Shown: positions 1 through 8,524 of the stretch, one piece after another
Numbering within the stretch: position 1 is the stretch's first letter
How the letters are laid out: each line of letters starts with the position of its first letter
Source: Ruegeria arenilitoris
GTDB taxonomy: Bacteria; Pseudomonadota; Alphaproteobacteria; Rhodobacterales; Rhodobacteraceae
Length of the DNA stretch: 64,000 nt
Assembly: GCF_013031355.1 (NCBI RefSeq)
Contig: NZ_WPZO01000009.1
Span: 62,001 to 126,000 of the forward strand
Direction: 5' to 3'
The notes under the pieces: model-generated
The model's input: the letters and a program-made list of their open reading frames with translations, nothing else
Told to the model about the DNA's origin: nothing
The model's database searches: none
Position numbers and translations under genes: made by a program

Positions 1-477
1 TTCCGCCGCCGCCAGATCCTGTGCCGTATAGCTGTCCTGCGCTCCGTCGCGCTGCAGAACGAACAGGTCAAAGGCGGCATAGGCCGTGAAATCGAACCGC
101 AAGGCCAGCGCCCCGTCGGGCAGGGCGTAGTTCAGATCGGTGCGCGTCCAGTCCAACACCGGCATGAAGTTGTAACAGATGTTGCGAATGCCCTGACGGG
201 CCAGACGGCGCAGGTTTTCGGCCCAGATTTGTGCATAGCGCTCCCAGCCAGGCGCACCGGTTTTTATGTCCTCATGCACCGGAATGCTTTCGGTCACGAC
301 CCAGCGCAGCCCCGCCGCTTCGATCAACTCGCGGCGAGCTTTGATCGCTTCTTCCGGCCAGTCCTGACCGTTGGGAACCTCATGCAAGGCGGTAACGATC
401 CCTTTCGCGCCGGTCTGACGGATATGAGCAAGCGGAATAGGATCTTTCGGCCCAAACCAACGCCAACTTTCCAACAT
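1..477 (-). CDS. uxuA: Mannonate dehydratase (partial, C-terminus off the left edge)
   Basis: Dehydrates D-mannonate to 2-keto-3-deoxy-D-gluconate in the hexuronate pathway, in the cytoplasm. The N-terminal 159 residues are visible, starting MLESWRWFGPKDPIPLAHIR. The UxuA hallmarks WRWFGP, VTALHEVPNG, VTESIPVHEDIK and CYNFMPVLDWTRTDLNY appear in the right order and spacing for the enzyme's N-terminal TIM-barrel region. The gene is last in the visible leftward operon, 22 nt after the GntR regulator. UxuB and UxaC, which make its substrate, are encoded in the rightward operon of the same locus. The rest of the gene lies beyond base 1, so integrity cannot be judged. Confidence 0.93.
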   Translation of the reverse strand, partial: MLESWRWFGPKDPIPLAHIRQTGAKGIVTALHEVPNGQDWPEEAIKARRELIEAAGLRWVVTESIPVHEDIKTGAPGWERYAQIWAENLRRLARQGIRNICYNFMPVLDWTRTDLNYALPDGALALRFDFTAYAAFDLFVLQRDGAQDSYTAQDLAAAE

Positions 478-499
478 GACTGCCCCCTGTTCCCCGCGC

Positions 500-1234
500 T
501 TAACCCGAGACCGTTTTGGAATATAAAAACCCGTCAAACTCGGGATCTTCGACGTCCGAAAGGTCCAAAAGTGTCAGCCGGACATTTTCAAGATGCTGCC
601 ACATCGCCTGTCTCGCACCCTCTGCATCTCGGCGGCGCAACGCCTCAAGGACGGCCGCGTGATCGTCCAGCCATTGACTGCGATAACCGATGTCGAAAAT
701 CCGCGAATGCAGCCTGTCCCACATCGGGCTGGATTCCCGCAAATGCCAGAGCGTATCGATCTGGTTGACCAGAACCGAGTTCTGTGTGGCCTCGGCAATT
801 TGCAGGTGAAACTGGCGATCCGCGCTGTAATCGTCTTCGCCGGTTTCGATTGAGCGTTTCTCCAACTCAAGCGTTTCACGCAGCGACAGGATATCGCCCT
901 TGGTCACCGTGGTCGCCGCGAACCCGGCGATGCTGCTTTCCAACAGTTGCCGTGCCTGTAACAGCTCGAACGGGCCATAATCGCCACCGGTCAGGCCCGA
1001 CCGGCCGGGCTGACGGTCCCGCACGTAGCTGCCCGAACCCTTGCGGACGTCCAGGTAGCCTTCGATCTCAAGCATGATGAAGGCCTCGCGCACCAGCGAC
1101 CGGCCAATCCCCATCTCTTTCGAGATCTGGCGCTCGGTCGGGAACTTGTCCCCCGGTTTGAAGCCATCCTGCGCGATCCGTTCAACCAGCTGCGCGGCCA
1201 CTTCCTGATAGGGGCGTTTCGAGGCGTCGGTCAT
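500..1234 (-). CDS. GntR/FadR-family transcriptional regulator, UxuR/ExuR-like
   Basis: DNA-binding repressor-type protein of 244 aa, cytoplasmic. An N-terminal winged helix-turn-helix (about residues 8-75) carries PTERQISKEMGIGRSLVREA and the wing VRKGSGSYV. The rest is an all-helical FCD ligand-binding domain with the metal/effector-site histidines expected of the FadR subfamily. Its ATGA overlaps the end of the beta-glucuronidase gene by 4 nt, and uxuA follows, so it is co-transcribed with the pathway it probably controls. E. coli UxuR and ExuR belong to the same subfamily and bind AATTGGT/ACCAATT palindromes. Two such sequences lie at 4171-4207 in this locus. The inducer is inferred to be a hexuronate such as glucuronate or fructuronate. 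Confidence 0.88.
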   Translation of the reverse strand: MTDASKRPYQEVAAQLVERIAQDGFKPGDKFPTERQISKEMGIGRSLVREAFIMLEIEGYLDVRKGSGSYVRDRQPGRSGLTGGDYGPFELLQARQLLESSIAGFAATTVTKGDILSLRETLELEKRSIETGEDDYSADRQFHLQIAEATQNSVLVNQIDTLWHLRESSPMWDRLHSRIFDIGYRSQWLDDHAAVLEALRRRDAEGARQAMWQHLENVRLTLLDLSDVEDPEFDGFLYSKTVSG

Positions 1235-3051
1235 GCGGTCTCCGTCTTGTTGTCTTCGGTCGTGTCGGCGATCTGGTGGTAATACTCAGCCAGAATGTGA
1301 AACGCCTGCTTTTTCGTTTTCTTGTCGGCGGCGATCAGGCCTTTGTGATTATAGCCGTTCTGGAACTTGTTCTGGCGGCGTTCTACCCGGAAATCGTACA
1401 GAATCCACGGCGACATGCCTTTGATATAGTCCAGACGCCTGAGGGTATCGATCTGGCGGCGATAGACCTCGGCCATGTAATCCTCGCTGAACAGCCCGGT
1501 CTTGGGACCATTAGGGCCGATCACCCCGTCCGCGCCGGTTTCCGAGATCACCACCGGTTTTTCCGGCGCTGAATTGGCGCCGATCCGGGCCAGGTCCTCG
1601 AAATCTTCTTCGTACCAGCCGTAATACTCGTTCAGCCCGATCACGTCGATATGGTCGGCCAAACGGTCTTCGATCCGGTTCTGGCTGTGGTTGACCAGAC
1701 AGGCGGCCGAAGTCAGGCGCGTGGGGTCCAGCGCCTTGGCGGTTTCGGCCAGACGGCGCATAAAGTCCAGACGCGCGTCGGTATCAGGGTTTTCATTGCC
1801 TACCGACCAGATGATGACCGAGGCGCGGTTGCGGTCGCGCTGGATCAGCTCACGCAGCTGATTTTCGGCATCTCGATAGGTGGCGGGGTTGGCAAAATCG
1901 ATGGCCCAGTAAACCGGAATTTCTTCCCACAGCAAAAAGCCCAACTCATCGGCAATTTCGGCCGCCCGTTCATGATGCGGGTAATGCGCCAGGCGCAGGA
2001 AGTTGCAGCCTAGTTCCCGCGCGTGCTCGAAACGGCGGCGCAGGTCGGCCTCATTCGTGACTTTGCCCAAAGTGGCATCGTCTTCGTGAACGGATATTCC
2101 ACGCAGGAAAATCGGCTCTCCGTTCACCAGAATATCCGTGCCACGCCGTTCGATCTGACGGAACCCGACCCGATCAGTCACTTGATCCGCGCCCAGAGTG
2201 ACGCTGACATCATAGAGTTTCGGAGAGTCAGGCGACCAAAGCACCGGGTGGGCAGGAATCTTGGCCTCACCCTGCCCGTTCTGGATCGGGATATCCTGCG
2301 ACAGGCCAAGCTCGGGGATGTCCACACGGGCCGGTCCGGCATCGGGGCCGTCTACCTCCAGTTCGACCTTGATGCGGCAATAGCTGTCATCGGGCACCAG
2401 ATGGATCGCGAAGTTCCGGATCACGGTCTGGGGTGTGTCATACAGCGCCACCTCACGATAGAGGCCGCCATAGTTGAACCAGTCGGTGTTGCGCATCGGC
2501 ACGCGGTCCAGCGTCCGGGTGTTGTTGACGCAGGCCATCAGCCAGTTGCGCCCCCGCCGCAGCTTTCCGGTCAGTTCCACGCAAAACGGTGTCGAGGCAC
2601 CGTAGTGATTGCCGAGGAACTCTCCGTTCAGGAAAATCTTGCAGGCATAGGCCGCAGCGCCGATACGCAGGAATTGCCGCCGTGTGGGCTCAATTTCCTC
2701 GATATCCAGCGCCCGCGTGTACCAAGCACTGCCTTCGAAGAAATACCATTTTTCTTTCAGCATGGCCCAGTTCGAAGGGATTCGCACGGTCTCGCCATCA
2801 AACGGGTCATAGTCCCAGGGCTCTGTCCGGTCTTCGGGGGCTGCGGGCTGCATCGCATACCATTTCTGGCGCAGTCCGGTGTCCAATAGATCGACACAGA
2901 ATTTCCAGTACCCATCTAGGGGGCGCGATGCCCGGCCGCCAGTAAACAGCAGCGTATCGGCGTTCAAGTTCTGCGGGTTAAGAGGCACATCATAGGCCTC
3001 GTCATGCAGCGCCTGAAGTGCGTTTTCCGCCAATTCCGACCGTTCAAGCAT
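1231..3051 (-). CDS. uidA: Glycoside hydrolase family 2, beta-glucuronidase
   Basis: 606 aa, close to the 603 aa of E. coli UidA. Layout is a GH2 sugar-binding domain (about 35-205), an immunoglobulin-like domain (about 207-300) and a TIM barrel (about 305-590). The catalytic acid/base Glu420 sits in IIWSVGNENP and the nucleophile Glu504 in VVISETGADG. The C-terminal SPWILYDF and NGYNHKGL correspond to the UidA region with the Asn-Lys motif that contacts the uronate carboxylate. No signal peptide is visible, so hydrolysis is cytoplasmic and follows import. The gene sits 15 nt after the TRAP binding-protein gene. The hexuronate genes around it favour beta-glucuronidase over beta-galactosidase. 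The aglycone or partner sugar is unknown. Confidence 0.88.
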   Translation of the reverse strand: MLERSELAENALQALHDEAYDVPLNPQNLNADTLLFTGGRASRPLDGYWKFCVDLLDTGLRQKWYAMQPAAPEDRTEPWDYDPFDGETVRIPSNWAMLKEKWYFFEGSAWYTRALDIEEIEPTRRQFLRIGAAAYACKIFLNGEFLGNHYGASTPFCVELTGKLRRGRNWLMACVNNTRTLDRVPMRNTDWFNYGGLYREVALYDTPQTVIRNFAIHLVPDDSYCRIKVELEVDGPDAGPARVDIPELGLSQDIPIQNGQGEAKIPAHPVLWSPDSPKLYDVSVTLGADQVTDRVGFRQIERRGTDILVNGEPIFLRGISVHEDDATLGKVTNEADLRRRFEHARELGCNFLRLAHYPHHERAAEIADELGFLLWEEIPVYWAIDFANPATYRDAENQLRELIQRDRNRASVIIWSVGNENPDTDARLDFMRRLAETAKALDPTRLTSAACLVNHSQNRIEDRLADHIDVIGLNEYYGWYEEDFEDLARIGANSAPEKPVVISETGADGVIGPNGPKTGLFSEDYMAEVYRRQIDTLRRLDYIKGMSPWILYDFRVERRQNKFQNGYNHKGLIAADKKTKKQAFHILAEYYHQIADTTEDNKTETA

Positions 3052-3066
3052 CGCGCCGTTCCTACC

Positions 3067-4047
3067 TTAAGGGGCCATTGCCTTGATGCGCTGGATCAGG
3101 TCCGCCACCACCGGAGAGTTCGCCGCAGCCTCTTCATGCATCGGCAGAACCGCCTCGATGAAGGGGCCTTTTTCAACCTCGATGAACTTGACGCCCAGTT
3201 CGGTTTTCGCCTGCTCGACAGCAGCGGCGCTCATGGCGTCCCATTGTTCGCGGTGGAACACCATCGAATCCTTGGCCGCCTGACGCAAAGCCGCTTGCTG
3301 ATCTTCGTTCAGGTCGTTCCAGCTTTCGGTCGAGATCATCACCACGGACGGGATCATCGTGTGACCGTCATCGGAATAAACCTTGGACACCTCGCCGTGC
3401 CGCGCGCTGGTCAGCGCCATCGGGTTATTTTCAGCCCCATCGACCACACCCTGCTGCAGCGCGCTGTAAAGCTCACCCCATGCAATCGGTGTCGGGTTGC
3501 CGCCCAGCAGCTCAACCATCCGAATGGCCGAGGGGCTGGGTTGCACCCGGATTTTCATGCCTGCCAGATCGGCCGGTGAATGGATTTCCTTGTTGGCATA
3601 AAAAGACCGCGCACCTTCGATATAATAGGTCAGCCCGATAAAGCCCTTATCTGCCGAAGAGGCCAGAATGTCGTCGCCCACATCGCTGCTGAGAACGTCA
3701 AAGTAATGATCGGCGCTGGTGAAAATATAGGGCAGGTTCAGCGCGCCATAGGATTCCTCGAACGCCTCCAGTTCGCTGGCATTCGACCGCGCCATATCCA
3801 GCGAGCCGTTCTGCATCAACTCCATCGATTCGCGCTGGGTGCCAAGCTGTGCGTTGGCAAAGATGCGAATCTTGAGATCGCCGTCGGTCAGTTCTTCGAC
3901 CCGGTCCGCCATGAACTCCATCGACTTGTGCAACGGGTGGTCTTCGGGGTTGTTGTGGTTCAGCCGCAGGGTCTTGGCCTCGGCCGCAACCGACAGGGCC
4001 ATGAAACTGACCGCCATGGCGGCGGTGATCTTCGAGAATTTGGACAT
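3067..4047 (-). CDS. TRAP transporter substrate-binding protein (DctP family)
   Basis: Periplasmic solute receptor of a tripartite ATP-independent transporter, 326 aa. The start at 4047 is chosen over an in-frame codon at 4179. It is preceded by a good GGAGGAG ribosome site and begins a clean signal peptide (cleavage near VAAEA/KTLRL). The mature part shows DctP-family features: LGTQRESMELMQNGSLDM, a conserved Arg in GMKIRVQPSPS and GVVDGAENNP. It is the first gene of the leftward operon. Its two permease partners start the opposite operon 230 bp away, an unusual split but clearly one transporter. The ligand is inferred to be a glucuronide or free uronate from the enzymes encoded with it. Confidence 0.92.
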   Translation of the reverse strand: MSKFSKITAAMAVSFMALSVAAEAKTLRLNHNNPEDHPLHKSMEFMADRVEELTDGDLKIRIFANAQLGTQRESMELMQNGSLDMARSNASELEAFEESYGALNLPYIFTSADHYFDVLSSDVGDDILASSADKGFIGLTYYIEGARSFYANKEIHSPADLAGMKIRVQPSPSAIRMVELLGGNPTPIAWGELYSALQQGVVDGAENNPMALTSARHGEVSKVYSDDGHTMIPSVVMISTESWNDLNEDQQAALRQAAKDSMVFHREQWDAMSAAAVEQAKTELGVKFIEVEKGPFIEAVLPMHEEAAANSPVVADLIQRIKAMAP

Positions 4048-4170
4048 AGTCTCCTCCCAATCGCGGGCCGGTGCGGCAGGCTGTTCGGAACCTGCATGAA
4101 TAAGAACTGATTCGGCGCCACGGACCGCCCGCCGGCCTGTGACAGGCAATGTGATCGCCCAATAACTAAA

Positions 4171-4184
4171 ATTAGTCAACCAAA
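4171..4184. promoter_or_regulatory. Candidate UxuR-like operator, weaker copy
   Basis: ATTAGT-CA-ACCAAA has the same two half-sites and 2-nt spacer as the stronger palindrome 7 bp to the right, with one position off in each half. It lies in the divergent gap, upstream of the TRAP binding-protein gene. Assignment to the GntR regulator is inference from similarity to the known E. coli ExuR/UxuR boxes. Confidence 0.45.
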
Positions 4185-4191
4185 AATCACT

Positions 4192-4207
4192 AATTGGTTG
4201 ACCAATT
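4192..4207. promoter_or_regulatory. Candidate UxuR/ExuR-type operator
   Basis: AATTGGT-TG-ACCAATT is a perfect 7-bp inverted repeat with a 2-nt spacer. It matches the known form of FadR-subfamily operators (TGGT/ACCA core) and in particular the E. coli ExuR/UxuR box. It sits in the 230-bp gap between the two divergent glucuronide operons, about 70 bp before the small-permease start, where it could control both directions. Confidence 0.65.
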
Positions 4208-4277
4208 TTGTTTTATAGGGCAAGAGCAGTGACGAAACGATCCAGGTGAGGACCCCGGCCCCGATGGGAGGAAATTG

Positions 4278-4802
4278 ATGAAACAAATGACTGCGGCGGT
4301 GGACACCGTACTTCGCCTCATCATCGTGATCGCATTCGCGGTCCTGGTGACCTGCGTGATCTGGCAGGTTTTTTCGCGGTACGTTCTGGGCACCCCCAGC
4401 ACTGTCACTGATGAAATGGCGCGTTTCCTGTTCATTTGGGTGGCTCTACTGGGCGGAGCCTACACACTGGGGCAGCGTCGGCACCTGGCAATCGATCTGC
4501 TGCCAACGATCACCCATGGGGTGCCGCGCCTAGTGGTCAACGCGGCCATCATTGGCGCGATCGCACTGTTTGCCTGTGTGGTCATGCTCTATGGCGGCTG
4601 GAACCTCGTCTCTCGCACACTCGAAACCGGGCAGGTCTCGCCTGCGCTGCGGTTGCCGATGGGGGTGGTCTACATCGCCATCCCGGCATCGGGGCTGGCC
4701 ATCCTGTTTTATTGTCTGGGGTTTGTGGTTGATTTGGCGAGCACAGGCCAAGGCCCGAATGAACGGTTAGAGCCGAGCGCCCCCGGCGGGCCTTTGGACT
4801 AG
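4278..4802 (+). CDS. TRAP transporter small permease (DctQ family)
   Basis: 174-aa inner-membrane protein with four predicted membrane helices (about residues 12-34, 48-66, 87-107, 128-148). The DctQ signature is present: an acidic residue followed by ARFLFIW and then LGGAYTLGQRRHLAIDLL. The ATG at 4278 is preceded by GGGAGGA at good spacing; a TTG directly in front of it is not needed. First gene of the rightward operon and 9 nt before the large permease. It pairs with the DctM-type subunit and the divergent binding protein in sodium-driven uptake. Confidence 0.9.
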   Translation: MKQMTAAVDTVLRLIIVIAFAVLVTCVIWQVFSRYVLGTPSTVTDEMARFLFIWVALLGGAYTLGQRRHLAIDLLPTITHGVPRLVVNAAIIGAIALFACVVMLYGGWNLVSRTLETGQVSPALRLPMGVVYIAIPASGLAILFYCLGFVVDLASTGQGPNERLEPSAPGGPLD

Positions 4803-4811
4803 GAGCCTGGC

Positions 4812-6113
4812 ATGGATATTCAGTCTGTCGCCACACTTTTCGGAACTTTCGCCCTGCTCATGGCATTGGGCGTTCCGATTGCGTTTTCCATTGGCATCTC
4901 GGCTCTGGCCACGTTCCTGCTGTTCATGTCCTTCGACCAGTCTGTCTATATCGTGGCACAACAGGTCGCGTCGGGGTTGGACAGTTTCACCCTGCTGGCG
5001 ATCCCGTTCTTCATCCTTGCTGGCAACATCATGAACCGCGGTGGCATCGCGCTCCGCCTGATCGAGTTTGCCAAGGTCCTTGGTGGACGACTGCCGGGGG
5101 CTTTGGCCCATTGCAACGTCATCGCCAACATGATGTTCGGATCGATCTCGGGCTCGGCCGTGGCATCAGCGGCGGCGGTGGGCGGGGTCATGTCCCCGCT
5201 TCAACGCAAGGAAGGCTATGACCCGGCCTACTCAACGGCCGTGAACGTCGCCTCGTGCCCGACGGGCCTTTTGATCCCGCCCAGTTCAACCTTCATTGTC
5301 TATTCTCTGATCACCAACGGCACCTCGGTCGCGGCGTTGTTCGTGGCGGGGTACCTGCCCGGCATTCTGATGGGGGTCTGCCTGATGGTGGTTGCAGGCC
5401 TCATTGCCAAACGGCGCGGATACCCCGTGGCCGAACGGCCGTCGCTGCGCGAAACCTCCGAGAAAGCCCTGAACGCGATGTTGCCGCTGGGCCTGATCGT
5501 GATCGTGATGGGCGGCATCGTCGGAGGCATCTTCACCGCCACCGAAGCCTCGGCTGTGGCGGTAGTCTATACGCTGTTCCTGGCGCTGGTCTGGTATCGC
5601 GAGATCACGGTGAAAGAGCTTCCGGGGATCATTCTGGAAAGCGCGGTGACTACCTCGATCGTGCTGCTGATGATCGGGTGTTCGATTGCGATGTCCAAGG
5701 CGATGGCATTTGCCGATATCCCGTATTCGATCTCGGATGCACTACTGGGCCTGTCCGAGAATCCGCTGGTGCTTTTGTTGATCATCAACATCGCCCTGCT
5801 GGTGGTCGGCACTTTCATGGATATGACCCCTGCCCTGCTGATCTTTACGCCGATCTTCCTGCCGGTGGTCAGCGATCTGGGTATGGACCCGGTGCATTTC
5901 GGCGTGGTGATGACTTTCAACCTGTGTATCGGGATCTGCACACCTCCGGTCGGATCAGCCCTGTTTGTGGGCTGCTCGGTCGGCGGAGTGAAGATTGGCG
6001 AGGTCATCCGCCCCATGCTTCCGTTCTATGCGGTGCTGGTGGTTCTGCTGCTGATCGTGACTTACTTTCCGCAGATAAGCCTGTTCTTGCCGCGTTTGCT
6101 GCTTGGGTATTGA
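4812..6113 (+). CDS. TRAP transporter large permease (DctM family)
   Basis: 433 aa and strongly hydrophobic throughout, the usual length for the DctM translocation subunit. Typical family stretches are FFILAGNIMNRGGIA, GSISGSAVASAAAVGG, PTGLLIPPSSTFIVYS and the C-terminal GICTPPVGSALFVGCSV, which in characterised TRAP proteins form the helical-hairpin substrate and Na+ sites. It follows the small permease by 9 nt. Nine nt after its stop comes the GH31 gene, so transport and intracellular hydrolysis are translated from one message. Confidence 0.93.
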   Translation: MDIQSVATLFGTFALLMALGVPIAFSIGISALATFLLFMSFDQSVYIVAQQVASGLDSFTLLAIPFFILAGNIMNRGGIALRLIEFAKVLGGRLPGALAHCNVIANMMFGSISGSAVASAAAVGGVMSPLQRKEGYDPAYSTAVNVASCPTGLLIPPSSTFIVYSLITNGTSVAALFVAGYLPGILMGVCLMVVAGLIAKRRGYPVAERPSLRETSEKALNAMLPLGLIVIVMGGIVGGIFTATEASAVAVVYTLFLALVWYREITVKELPGIILESAVTTSIVLLMIGCSIAMSKAMAFADIPYSISDALLGLSENPLVLLLIINIALLVVGTFMDMTPALLIFTPIFLPVVSDLGMDPVHFGVVMTFNLCIGICTPPVGSALFVGCSVGGVKIGEVIRPMLPFYAVLVVLLLIVTYFPQISLFLPRLLLGY

Positions 6114-6122
6114 GGTCGCGCC

Positions 6123-8507
6123 ATGAAAACTCTGCGTCACTGGACCCTACAGCATCATGACCAGAACGGGTTGACCCTGCTGGTTGAGGGTCAGCACCTG
6201 ATGAAGATCGTGGTGTTGGAGCACAATCTGATCCGTGTGCAGCTATTGCGAGATGGGCAATGGCAGATGGACAAAAGCTGGTCGGTGGCGCCTGCGGGCG
6301 ACGTCCCCTGGCAGGGGCGACACCGCGAGGATCGCAGCGGGTTCGCGTGCCCGGGTTGCAGGGTTGATCTGAACAACGGTCTGGTTCTGGAAACCGACCA
6401 ACTGCGCCTGAGCGTTCTGGAACCGCTGGCATTGCGATGGGAGTGCAGGACCGATCCGGCGCAGCCTTGGCAGCCTCTGGCCGAGGATCGCACCACCGGT
6501 GCCTATCAGATCGCCCGGAACGGTCGGCAAGTGGCACATTTCATGCACCGTTTTCCGGAGGAACGGTACTTCGGGCTGGGTGAAAAAACCGGGCCACTGG
6601 AGCGCAACGGCCGCCGGTTCGAGATGCGCAATCTAGATGCAATGGGATATGACGCGCGCAGCACGGACCCTTTGTACAAGCACATCCCCTTCACAATCTC
6701 CGAACGCCCCGACTCGGGAGCATTGGCGCTGTTCTACGACAACCTGTCGACCAGCTGGCTCGATCTGGGGAACGAACTGGACAACTACCACGCCCCCTAT
6801 CGGCTCTGGAGGGCCGAGGCCGGCGATCTGGACCTCTATGTCAGTTGGGCACCGAACCTGCGCGGCGTGATCAAACAACATGCAGCGCTGACGGGCGGCA
6901 CAGCCTTTCTGCCGCGCTGGAGCCTGGGTTACTCTGCGTCTTCGATGGCTTACACCGATGCCAAAAACGCTCAGGATCAGATGCTGGGGTTTCTGGGCCA
7001 ACTGCGAGAACACGACATTCCCTGCGACAGTTTTCAGATGTCGTCAGGCTACACCTCGATTGGAAACCGCCGCTACGTTTTCAACTGGAACACCGACAAG
7101 TTCCCCCGCTTTCAGACGGTCGCCGATGAGTTTAATGCGGAAGGCATCCACCTGATCGCCAATATCAAACCGGTGCTTCTGGACGATCACCCACAATATG
7201 GTGCAGCAGCCCGAGACGGCCTGTTTGTGCGGGACGCAGACACCGACGCCCCCGAGACCTCGCAATTCTGGGACGGGCAAGGCAGCCATCTGGATTTCAC
7301 CAACCCGGCCACCATCCGCTGGTGGCAATCGAATGTCACTGACGCGCTGTTGCAACGCGGGATCGGCTCGACCTGGAATGACAATAACGAATATGAAATC
7401 TGGGACAGTGCTGCCCGATGCAATGGTTTTGGGGAAGAACGCGGCATTGAACAGATCCGCCCTCTGATGAGCCAGCTCATGACCCGCGCCTCGGACGAGG
7501 CGCAGCGTGCTTTTGACCCCAACACGCGGCCTTACTTGATTTCCCGCTGTGCCGCGCCGGGCACACAGCGCTATGCCCAGACCTGGACCGGAGACAACCG
7601 AACCAGTTGGGAGACGTTGAAATGGAATATCCCGATGGGGCTGGGGCTCAGTATGTCGGGGTTTTTCAATATCGGCCATGATGTCGGCGGGTTTGCCGGA
7701 GCGAAACCCGATCCGGAACTGTTCCTACGCTGGGTTCAGAACGGGATTTTCCACCCGCGCTTCACCATCCATTCCTGGAATGACGACGGCACGGTCAACG
7801 AACCCTGGATGCACCCTGAGGTTACTGACCTCGTGCGCGACGCGATCCGGCTGCGCTATCGCCTACTGCCTTACCTCTATACCCAACTCTACCGCGCAGT
7901 GGCCGAGCATGAGCCGATCCTAAGGCCCCTGTTTCTGGACTTTCCTAACGACCCCGCCTGTCGGGACCGTCAGTTCGATTTCATGCTGGGGCCGGACCTG
8001 CTGGTGGCCTCGGTCTTTGAACCGGGCACAACGCACCGCGACGTTGTTCTTCCCGAGTGGCCCGGCGGCTGGTGGCATCTGGAGACCAATACCTGGCACC
8101 CGGGTGGAACCCGCCTCGAGCTGCCGGTCACCTTGTCCAGCATCCCGGTTTTCGTGAAGGGCGGTGCGGTGCTGCCGCTGTCGGAAGACACCAGCCGGGC
8201 CACGCCGGAGCTTGAGGGCCGCAGGGTTTTGATGGCCTTTCCCGCTGCGCAACACGGTGCCTCCTACACCTCATGGATGTATGACGATGACGGCAAAAGC
8301 ACCGCCGCGACGGACGGGCAATTCTGCCTGACCCGGATTGAGCTTAGCGGCGGCGCACAGGAAGCGACCCTGTCATGGTCAATGTCTGGTAACAGGCCGC
8401 CCCATTTCGATCACGTGGAAATTCGCACTCCTCTGGGGCAGGCTCTGACCGTGCAGGGGCAACGCCATGAGTCCGGTGGGCTCCACCGTTTTCAGATGCT
8501 GAAATAA
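6123..8507 (+). CDS. Glycoside hydrolase family 31 (alpha-glycosidase)
   Basis: 794-aa retaining alpha-glycosidase. An N-terminal beta-sandwich (about 1-250) contains FPEERYFGLGEKTGPLERNG. The TIM barrel (about 262-590) has the catalytic nucleophile Asp420 in STWNDNNEYEIWD and the acid/base Asp491 in TWTGDNRTSWE. C-terminal beta domains follow, with a YDDDGKS segment. No signal peptide, so cytoplasmic like the beta-glucuronidase. Family members act on alpha-glucosides, alpha-xylosides or sulfoquinovosides. The sulfoquinovose-binding pattern was not recognised, and the exact substrate cannot be read from sequence. Its place between the TRAP permeases and uxuB says it trims the imported glycoside that also carries a uronic acid. 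Confidence 0.85.
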   Translation: MKTLRHWTLQHHDQNGLTLLVEGQHLMKIVVLEHNLIRVQLLRDGQWQMDKSWSVAPAGDVPWQGRHREDRSGFACPGCRVDLNNGLVLETDQLRLSVLEPLALRWECRTDPAQPWQPLAEDRTTGAYQIARNGRQVAHFMHRFPEERYFGLGEKTGPLERNGRRFEMRNLDAMGYDARSTDPLYKHIPFTISERPDSGALALFYDNLSTSWLDLGNELDNYHAPYRLWRAEAGDLDLYVSWAPNLRGVIKQHAALTGGTAFLPRWSLGYSASSMAYTDAKNAQDQMLGFLGQLREHDIPCDSFQMSSGYTSIGNRRYVFNWNTDKFPRFQTVADEFNAEGIHLIANIKPVLLDDHPQYGAAARDGLFVRDADTDAPETSQFWDGQGSHLDFTNPATIRWWQSNVTDALLQRGIGSTWNDNNEYEIWDSAARCNGFGEERGIEQIRPLMSQLMTRASDEAQRAFDPNTRPYLISRCAAPGTQRYAQTWTGDNRTSWETLKWNIPMGLGLSMSGFFNIGHDVGGFAGAKPDPELFLRWVQNGIFHPRFTIHSWNDDGTVNEPWMHPEVTDLVRDAIRLRYRLLPYLYTQLYRAVAEHEPILRPLFLDFPNDPACRDRQFDFMLGPDLLVASVFEPGTTHRDVVLPEWPGGWWHLETNTWHPGGTRLELPVTLSSIPVFVKGGAVLPLSEDTSRATPELEGRRVLMAFPAAQHGASYTSWMYDDDGKSTAATDGQFCLTRIELSGGAQEATLSWSMSGNRPPHFDHVEIRTPLGQALTVQGQRHESGGLHRFQMLK

Positions 8508-8524
8508 GGGCACAGGAGGACGTT

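Noticed and set aside
2023..2889. 288-codon open frame antisense to the beta-glucuronidase gene
   Set aside because: Mirror-frame effect of high-GC codon use; no domain, no ribosome site, fully inside a well-supported gene.
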